A DNA stretch of 11,351 nucleotides from positions 1-11,351 of the forward strand of contig JBKCHO010000016.1 in NCBI GenBank assembly GCA_046302815.1. Reading direction: 5' to 3'. A program made the position numbers and the translations under genes. The notes under the pieces were generated by a model, which saw nothing but the letters and a program-made list of their open reading frames with translations, had not been told where the DNA came from and made no database searches. The stretch's first letter is position 1. The number at the start of each line of letters is the position of its first letter. Positions 6,533-11,351 of the stretch are shown here, piece after piece. Source of the DNA: JALRAP01 sp046302815. Its GTDB lineage: Bacteria > Bacteroidota > Bacteroidia > AKYH767-A > OLB10.

Positions 6533-6969
6533 GAGCTTGGATAGGTAGGAAAAGCTTTTACAAATTCAAATCCCTCCGATTGAAATGCACAGCAAAAATG
6601 CATCAATCCATTGGTGGTTGCGATGTACTCCGCACCCAATCCGGAATGATATCTGGATGCTTGATAAAAAACATCCTGGTTTAATTTGACCTCGGGTGAC
6701 TTACACTCCACTATCATCCATGGATTACCATTTCGGCCATACACGACAATATCAGCGCGATTTGATAATCCATTCAGATTCAAACCCACCTCCAATGCGA
6801 TTAATCCCATGGGATACTTCAAATGATCCCGTAGGAAAACAGCAAAGTGCTGGCGAACCCATTCTTCGGGTGTCAATACCACATATTTCTTCCTGAATAT
6901 GTCGAATATTTCCTTATTTTGCCCTGAGGATCGAATGGTGAAATCAAACGGTGGTAGATTCAACTGCAT
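6529..6969 (-). CDS. Stand-alone type I restriction HsdR N-terminal domain protein
   Basis: A 146-residue protein that matches only the N-terminal nuclease domain of HsdR; no helicase, HsdM or HsdS is nearby. Typical for the Bacteroidota family are IFDIFRKKYVVLTPEEWVRQH (21-41, written here as the key element around TPEEWVRQH) and a PD-(D/E)XK core: RADIVVY with Asp73, then VECKSPE with Glu88 and Lys90, followed by Gln98 in the DVFYQASRY helix region. All catalytic positions appear intact, so nuclease activity is possible, but the cellular role of these orphan proteins is not established. The ATG at 6969 is preferred over a GTG one codon upstream. It is divergent from the AMP nucleosidase-holA-mqnA operon across 35 bp and overlaps the acylase gene by 4 nt. 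A minus-strand TAAATTAG (6984-6977) resembles a -7 element but lacks a good -33 partner. Confidence 0.9.
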   Translation of the reverse strand: MQLNLPPFDFTIRSSGQNKEIFDIFRKKYVVLTPEEWVRQHFAVFLRDHLKYPMGLIALEVGLNLNGLSNRADIVVYGRNGNPWMIVECKSPEVKLNQDVFYQASRYHSGLGAEYIATTNGLMHFCCAFQSEGFEFVKAFPTYPSS

Positions 6970-7004
6970 CACACCGCTAATTTAAACCCTTTCCCATCAC
7001 TTTT

Positions 7005-7787
7005 ATGCATATCCAATTGGAAACCAAAAACGACATTGTCAACAATTGGCTGCCGCGGTACACCGGCATACCGCTGAAATCATTCGGCCAATATATCCTT
7101 CTCACCAACTTCGGTCACTATGTGGAATTATTTGCCAAGTGGCACAAAGTTAAAGTGATGGGAAAAGACAAACCCATGCCCAATGCGACGGCCAAAGGCA
7201 TTACCATCATCAACATTGGAATGGGCAGTGCCAATGCAGCCACCATCATGGATTTGCTGGGCGCCATTCAGCCCAAAGCTTGTTTATTCTTGGGCAAATG
7301 TGGAGGACTTAAAAAGAAAAACAAGCTTGGAGATTTGATTCTTCCAATAGCCGCCATTCGCGGTGAGGGAACATCCAACGATTATATGCCTCCCGAGGTT
7401 CCTGCCCTGCCCGCCTTCAGTTTACAAAAAGCGGTTTCTACCACCATTCGCAACCACGGCAAAGATTATTGGACCGGCTCCGTGTATACAACCAACCGAA
7501 GGGTGTGGGAGCACGACAAGGATTTCAAAGCATATTTACAAAAAACCCGATGTATGGGGATTGATATGGAAACGGCAACCATTTTTGTTGCAGGCTTTGC
7601 CAACCAAATACCATCAGGCGCACTTTTACTGGTTTCCGATCAGCCTATGATTCCTGAAGGAATCAAAACGGAAGCAAGTGACAAGAAGGTGACATCCGCA
7701 TTCGTAGAAAGCCATTTACGAATAGGAATCGACTCCTTAAATGAGCTTATTCACAACGGTCTTACCGTAAAACACCTCCGATTCTAA
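7005..7787 (+). CDS. AMP nucleosidase (PNP/UDP phosphorylase family)
   Basis: A 260-residue cytoplasmic protein of the short AMP nucleosidase type found in Bacteroidota. It would hydrolyse AMP to adenine and ribose 5-phosphate. The nucleoside phosphorylase fold shows as NIGMGSANAATI (70-81), FLGKCGGL (95-102), the RGEGTSNDY segment (119-127) and the GIDMETATIF segment (185-194), whose MET-type element contacts the ribose in this superfamily. SDQPMIPEG (211-219) and the C-terminal KHLRF are also family-typical. The ATG at 7005 fits the family start, which precedes an IVNNWLPRYTG element (11-21). No Shine-Dalgarno sequence is visible. It is first in a tight operon with holA and mqnA. Because mqnA is nearby I considered futalosine hydrolase, but the RGEGTSNDY and VSDQPM stretches fit AMP nucleosidase better. 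Activity is inferred by family resemblance. Confidence 0.92.
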   Translation: MHIQLETKNDIVNNWLPRYTGIPLKSFGQYILLTNFGHYVELFAKWHKVKVMGKDKPMPNATAKGITIINIGMGSANAATIMDLLGAIQPKACLFLGKCGGLKKKNKLGDLILPIAAIRGEGTSNDYMPPEVPALPAFSLQKAVSTTIRNHGKDYWTGSVYTTNRRVWEHDKDFKAYLQKTRCMGIDMETATIFVAGFANQIPSGALLLVSDQPMIPEGIKTEASDKKVTSAFVESHLRIGIDSLNELIHNGLTVKHLRF

Positions 7788-7790
7788 AAC

Positions 7791-8876
7791 ATGCCTACCG
7801 TTACTTTCGAATCCATTTTGAAAGACATCAAGGTCAGGAAATTCGAGCCTGTTTATTTCCTGCATGGCGAAGAACCCTATTTTATAGATGTGGTAGATGA
7901 TGCCTTGGAAAAGTCGGTGTTGGATGAAGCGGAAAAAGGTTTCAACCAAAGCATTGTTTACGGAAGAGACACCGATATCGTAAGTGTTATCAGTATGGCT
8001 CAACGCTATCCAATGATGTCGGAGTATCAAGTTGTGATGGTGCGGGAGGCTCAAGATTTAAAAGGGTTGATCAAGGGTAGAAAGGATGATGAGGATGGAG
8101 ATGCGAGTAAGACCAAGAACACCGAGAAAGATCCACTTCTGGATTATCTCAAAAAACCTTTAAAATCCACCGTACTCGTATTTTGCTTCAAGCATAAAAC
8201 CGTCGATAAGCGGACCAAAGTATTCAAGGAATTGGAGAAGAGCGCTGTTGTGATGGAATCCAAACCATTATACGAGGACAAGGTTCCTGCATTTATTTCA
8301 AGTTATGTCTCAACGAAAGGCCATCGCATATCGGAGCCATCCGCCAAGTTACTCACCGATTACCTCGGAACCGATTTATCGAAAGTGACTAATGAATTGG
8401 ACAAGGTAATGATCAGTTTGACTAAGGGGGCTGAAATAACAGGAGACATCATCGAAAAGGAAATTGGAATAAGCAAGGACTACAATGTTTTCGAATTGCA
8501 ATCCGCCTTAGCACGAAAAGACATACTGAAGGCCAACCGTATTGCAGTATATTTCGGAGAAAACAGAAAAGCCAATCCATTTGTCTTAACCATAGGTACG
8601 CTACAAAGCTTCTTCAACAAAGTGATTACAGTGCATGCATTCAAGAATAAGCCTGGCGTCAACCTGGCAACTGCTTTGAAGGTACACCCTTTTTTCATGC
8701 GTGAATATGAAACCGCAGCCAAGAATTATCCTTTGGAATCCTGTGTTCGAATTATTGGATGGCTGCATGAGTATGATTTGAAATCAAAAGGTGTTGGTAA
8801 CAAAAGCGCCGACGATTATGATTTGTTAAGAGAGTTGTTGTACAGGATACTGCATCCACAAATGATTCCTGCCTAA
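7791..8876 (+). CDS. holA: DNA polymerase III subunit delta
   Basis: A 361-residue protein of usual delta length. The N-terminal module opens with FEPVYFLHGEEPYFID (18-33), the degenerate AAA+ start of HolA, and continues with VVMVREAQDL (81-90) and STVLVFCFKHKTVDKR (126-141). Delta opens the beta sliding clamp as part of the clamp loader at the replication fork; unlike tau/gamma it has no functional Walker A motif, as seen here. The C-terminal part (about 210-361) contains the conserved YNVFELQSAL element and the collar-like region. Residues about 95-115 form a lysine- and aspartate-rich low-complexity stretch (GRKDDEDGDASKTKN) that looks like a loop insertion between two core strands. The gene starts 3 nt after the AMP nucleosidase stop and ends 2 nt before mqnA, without Shine-Dalgarno sequences, so translation is probably coupled. 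Confidence 0.95.
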   Translation: MPTVTFESILKDIKVRKFEPVYFLHGEEPYFIDVVDDALEKSVLDEAEKGFNQSIVYGRDTDIVSVISMAQRYPMMSEYQVVMVREAQDLKGLIKGRKDDEDGDASKTKNTEKDPLLDYLKKPLKSTVLVFCFKHKTVDKRTKVFKELEKSAVVMESKPLYEDKVPAFISSYVSTKGHRISEPSAKLLTDYLGTDLSKVTNELDKVMISLTKGAEITGDIIEKEIGISKDYNVFELQSALARKDILKANRIAVYFGENRKANPFVLTIGTLQSFFNKVITVHAFKNKPGVNLATALKVHPFFMREYETAAKNYPLESCVRIIGWLHEYDLKSKGVGNKSADDYDLLRELLYRILHPQMIPA

Positions 8877-8878
8877 GC

Positions 8879-9622
8879 ATGGATAAGGTTCGTGTTTCCT
8901 GTGTTTCTTACCTGAACTCAAAACCTTTCCTTTTCGGATTGACCAATCACCCGATCAACTCCAAGCTGGAGTTGGTGTTGGATCATCCAAAAGATTGCGC
9001 AAGAAAGCTTATAAGCCACCAAGCAGATATTGGACTGGTACCCGTGGCATCCTTACGCGAAATACCGAACCACCAAATCATCAGCAACAAATGCATTGGG
9101 TCAGATGGACCCGTTGCGTCGGTAATGCTGTTCAGCCAAGTACCTGTGGAAGATATTAGCGAAATATTTCTAGACTATCAGTCGATGACATCGGTACAAT
9201 TATGCAGGATCTTATGCAAGGAACATTGGAACATCAATCCTGTTTTTATACAGGCAGAGCCAGGTTATGAGAACCGAATCGTTGGCACTACCGCCGGGGT
9301 GATTATTGGTGACAGGGCACTTGAATTGAATAAGGCCTACTCCTACCAATACGATTTGCCAGAAGTTTGGAAATCATGGACCGGCCTACCATTTGTATTT
9401 GCCTGTTGGGCGAGTAATCGAATCCTTGATGAAGCTTTTTTGGAGATGTTCGAAGAATCACTACAATTCGGGTTGAACCACATGGATGATGTCATCTCAC
9501 AAGTAAAAAAAAGCCACCCAAAGCTTGCCAATCATGTGGAAGCTTATTACAAAGAACACCTGTGTTTTGAGATGCATGAGGCGCACCGCAGGGGATTAGC
9601 ACTTTTCCTGAGCAAGCTATGA
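8879..9622 (+). CDS. mqnA: Chorismate dehydratase MqnA (futalosine menaquinone pathway)
   Basis: A 247-residue cytoplasmic enzyme with a periplasmic-binding-protein-like fold. Family elements are VSCVSYLNSKPF (6-17), ADIGLVPVASL (49-59), GSDGPVASVMLFS (74-86), DYQSMTSVQL (99-108), the IIGDRAL segment (142-148) and the WTGLPFVFACWA stretch near the domain hinge. MqnA removes water from chorismate to give 3-[(1-carboxyvinyl)oxy]benzoate, the entry step of the alternative menaquinone route, so this organism probably makes menaquinone through futalosine or aminofutalosine rather than by MenF/MenD. No other mqn gene is in the window. The ATG at 8879 lies 2 nt after the holA stop, the last member of the operon; a weak hairpin with T run follows its TGA. 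Confidence 0.95.
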   Translation: MDKVRVSCVSYLNSKPFLFGLTNHPINSKLELVLDHPKDCARKLISHQADIGLVPVASLREIPNHQIISNKCIGSDGPVASVMLFSQVPVEDISEIFLDYQSMTSVQLCRILCKEHWNINPVFIQAEPGYENRIVGTTAGVIIGDRALELNKAYSYQYDLPEVWKSWTGLPFVFACWASNRILDEAFLEMFEESLQFGLNHMDDVISQVKKSHPKLANHVEAYYKEHLCFEMHEAHRRGLALFLSKL

Positions 9623-9629
9623 ATCCAAT

Positions 9630-9653
9630 TGAAGCATAAACCGCTTCATTTTT
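9630..9653 (+). terminator. Probable terminator after mqnA
   Basis: TGAAGC (9630-9635) and GCTTCA (9643-9648) form a 6-bp stem with a 7-nt loop, directly followed by five T (9649-9653). It begins 7 nt after the mqnA stop. The stem is short and only half G-C, so termination may be partial. Confidence 0.5.
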
Positions 9654-9692
9654 ACCAGAAACCCGATTTAGAGTCAAAGCATTACAAGACCT

Positions 9693-9717
9693 GTATTTTC
9701 ATGGTTGGTATTTTCAT
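9693..9717 (+). repeat. Pair of 10-nt direct repeats upstream of the surface-protein gene
   Basis: GTATTTTCAT occurs at 9693-9702 and again at 9708-9717, offset by 15 nt. The pair lies 39 nt before the ATG at 9756, in an AT-rich spacer (9654-9755) with no full promoter match. It could be an operator or a promoter part (each copy holds TATTTTCA, a poor -7), or chance in AT-rich sequence. Confidence 0.3.
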
Positions 9718-9755
9718 TTAATATTCATATCATTAAACCAACAAAAAACAACCAC

Positions 9756-11351
9756 ATGAAACCAAACTCAATTATCATTGGCATATTTGCTACGCTTTCG
9801 TTTTTTCTCATAAAAAATCAAGCGTCACATGCCCAAAGCTGGAACCTGACTGGAAATGCAGGCACCAACAACAACACCAACTTCATTGGCACCACCGACA
9901 ATGTGGGTATTCGTTTTCGTACCAACAATGTAGCCCGATTAACCATAAGCTCGGGTGGAAAGGTGGGCATAGGAACACTCACTCCCATTTTTAAACTTGA
10001 CCTACGCGGAGGCAGCTTCAACACCGACTCCATGTACCGCATTAGCGGAGTTCCTGTTTTATTGCGAGATAACTCCAACCGCATTCAGCTCGGAGATGCG
10101 TCAGCGAAAGTGGGTATTGGCACATCAACGCCATCAACTGCACTTCAAGTTGCTGGAACCGTCACAGCTACGGATTTTTCGGGAGGAGGAGCCGGACTGA
10201 CATCATTAAATGCTGGGAATATTACCACAGGAACATTATCTGATTCAAGACTCTCCAGCAATGTGGCAACATTAAACAGCCCTAATTCTTTTACCGGATT
10301 AAACTCATTTTCCGAAGACCTTATTGCCAATGGCTTGACAATTGGTAGAGGACCTGGAAACGAATACTCAAATACAGCTTTTGGAAATCAGGTTTTGTTA
10401 GACAATATAGGTGGATCATTTAATACGGGGGTTGGCATCGAGGCTCTAATGTCTAACCAATGGGGTGTGGATAATACTGCTGTTGGCGCAAATACTTTAA
10501 GGTTCAATATAACTGGAAATAACAACACAGCTTTAGGGGCCGGTTCCCTAGGCCAAAATATTGATGGGACAAATAATACAGCCTCGGGAACTTTTGCACT
10601 TTATTACAATAGCTCAGGCAATCGGAATACAGCAATAGGATGCAACGCACTTAACTTTAACTCATATGGATCAGACAACACAGCTTTAGGTATGGACGCG
10701 CTCTATTACAATACGTTGGGAAACAACAATATCGCTGTTGGAAAAGAAGCATTATTCTCAAATACCACGGGTTGGAATAATACCGCCAGCGGAACTGCGG
10801 CGCTTCTTAGTAATACCACGGGTTCATCTAATACTGCCACAGGATTTGGGGCACTTTTAAGCAACGGCACAGGGTCATTTAATACCGCAACCGGTGAAGA
10901 GGCGCTTGCAAACAACAACGCAGGTAATTCAAACATCGCCTACGGCTATCAAGCTCTCTTAGAAAATTTCGATGGCAGCAGCAATACAGCTATTGGAATT
11001 TATTCATTATATTATAACAACTCCTCAATATCAAATGTTGCAGTTGGGCAATCTGCAGGCGACTACTTCACTAATGGGAATAACAATACATTCATAGGAT
11101 CTAACTGCAGCGCGACAACTGGTGGACTTACTAATACTTCATCTCTGGGCTATAATACAGTAGTGGACGCCTCTAACAAAGTCCGCATCGGAAACACTTC
11201 CATCACTTCCATTGGCGGGCAAGTGGGCTGGACCACCTTCAGCGACGGTCGTTACAAGAGAAATGTAGAAGCAGATGTACCAGGTCTTGATTTCATCTCC
11301 AAGTTAAGGCCTGTTACATACACTACAGATATCAATGGACTTGACAGCCAC
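9756..11351 (+). CDS. Secreted tail-fiber-domain protein with NTAxG repeats and S74 chaperone domain (3' end outside window)
   Basis: An open frame of 532 codons that runs off the right edge. Residues 1-26 are a signal peptide (lysine, hydrophobic core IIIGIFATLSFFLI, probable cut after SHA at 26). Residues 27-205 are a Gly/Asn/Thr-rich beta-type region with two KVGIGTxTP elements (69-77 and 118-126) and a NITTGTLSDSRLSSNV stretch typical of Bacteroidota tail-fiber-domain proteins. Residues 206-443 are fourteen 17-residue repeats (N-T-A-x-G-x-x-A-L...). From about 490 the S74 intramolecular-chaperone domain starts: TTFSDGRYKRNV gives Ser496 and Lys501, the spacing of the self-cleavage dyad, then a FISKLRPVTYT segment. 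Family knowledge: S74 domains trimerise a fibre and then cut themselves off. Inferred role: an exported trimeric surface fibre or adhesin. The A-rich leader lacks a Shine-Dalgarno sequence. No phage genes adjoin it. Confidence 0.92.
   Translation, partial: MKPNSIIIGIFATLSFFLIKNQASHAQSWNLTGNAGTNNNTNFIGTTDNVGIRFRTNNVARLTISSGGKVGIGTLTPIFKLDLRGGSFNTDSMYRISGVPVLLRDNSNRIQLGDASAKVGIGTSTPSTALQVAGTVTATDFSGGGAGLTSLNAGNITTGTLSDSRLSSNVATLNSPNSFTGLNSFSEDLIANGLTIGRGPGNEYSNTAFGNQVLLDNIGGSFNTGVGIEALMSNQWGVDNTAVGANTLRFNITGNNNTALGAGSLGQNIDGTNNTASGTFALYYNSSGNRNTAIGCNALNFNSYGSDNTALGMDALYYNTLGNNNIAVGKEALFSNTTGWNNTASGTAALLSNTTGSSNTATGFGALLSNGTGSFNTATGEEALANNNAGNSNIAYGYQALLENFDGSSNTAIGIYSLYYNNSSISNVAVGQSAGDYFTNGNNNTFIGSNCSATTGGLTNTSSLGYNTVVDASNKVRIGNTSITSIGGQVGWTTFSDGRYKRNVEADVPGLDFISKLRPVTYTTDINGLDSH
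10371..11084 (+). repeat. Fourteen tandem 51-nt (17-residue) repeats within the surface-protein gene
   Basis: The frame divides exactly into fourteen units of 51 nt without insertion or deletion. The protein consensus is N-[TIV]-A-x-G-x-x-A-L-x-x-N-x-x-G-x-x. The first unit begins NTAFGNQVLL and the fourteenth is NVAVGQSAGDYF. A fifteenth, decayed unit (NTFIGSN, from 11085) leads into the C-terminal region. DNA identity between units is low to moderate except for neighbours such as units 8-10, which share AATACCACGGG-like segments, so most units are old and the middle ones look more recently copied or homogenised. The regular period with invariant Asn and Gly suggests a beta-roll or YadA-head-like stack. 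Confidence 0.92.

Noticed and set aside
6529..6969. Restriction-modification system
   Set aside because: Only the HsdR N-terminal domain is present; no helicase part, methylase or specificity subunit lies nearby.
7005..7787. Futalosine hydrolase (mqnB) because mqnA is in the same operon
   Set aside because: The sequence elements (RGEGTSNDY, DMETATIF, VSDQPM) fit the short Bacteroidota AMP nucleosidases much better.
10371..11084. Regular tandem repeats as a possible CRISPR array or minisatellite
   Set aside because: The 51-nt units lack identical repeats with unique spacers, stay in frame and encode a conserved 17-residue motif, so this is a coding repeat.
9756..11351. Prophage tail fibre
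   Set aside because: The protein starts with a signal peptide and follows housekeeping genes; no phage structural, integrase or lysis gene is in the window.

Overview
The window looks like a chromosomal segment of a member of the Bacteroidota. The grounds are protein content (a 260-residue AMP nucleosidase, a stand-alone HsdR-N-like protein, the futalosine-pathway enzyme MqnA, an S74 'tail fiber domain' surface protein with NTAxG repeats), the lack of Shine-Dalgarno sequences ahead of the genes, and exact or near matches to the Bacteroidota promoter (-33 TTTG / -7 TAnnTTTG). Genus cannot be fixed from this sequence.

Layout. Positions 1-239 (minus strand) hold a tRNA-Met(CAT) with initiator hallmarks, a strong intrinsic terminator, and the first 43 codons of a GIY-YIG nuclease-family protein that runs off the left edge. 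A membrane GT-C type glycosyltransferase (366-1820, minus) is divergent from era (1877-2752), which is followed after 11 nt by der (2764-4071, GTG start). Convergent with der is a two-gene minus-strand unit: a small HsdR-N-like PD-(D/E)XK protein (6529-6969) overlapping by ATGA a membrane-anchored penicillin-acylase-family Ntn hydrolase (4127-6532). Divergent from that unit is a tight plus-strand operon: AMP nucleosidase (7005-7787), holA (7791-8876) and mqnA (8879-9622), with 3- and 2-nt gaps. After a weak terminator, a large secreted protein begins at 9756 and stays open to the right edge (532 codons): signal peptide, beta-rich N-terminal part, fourteen exact-length 17-residue repeats, and the start of an S74 intramolecular-chaperone domain with its Ser/Lys dyad.

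Functionally most of the window is core biology: translation initiation (tRNA-fMet), ribosome assembly GTPases (Era for 30S, Der for 50S), clamp loading (HolA), purine metabolism and menaquinone synthesis, plus envelope or surface functions (glycosyltransferase, acylase, adhesin-like protein). I see no prophage, IS element, CRISPR array or recognisable defence island. I do not find a convincing wholly new system. The parts that most deserve a second look are the S74/repeat surface protein, the orphan HsdR-N protein coupled to the acylase and divergent from the holA operon, the GIY-YIG gene starting 3 nt behind a tRNA terminator, and promoter elements placed almost on top of start codons.
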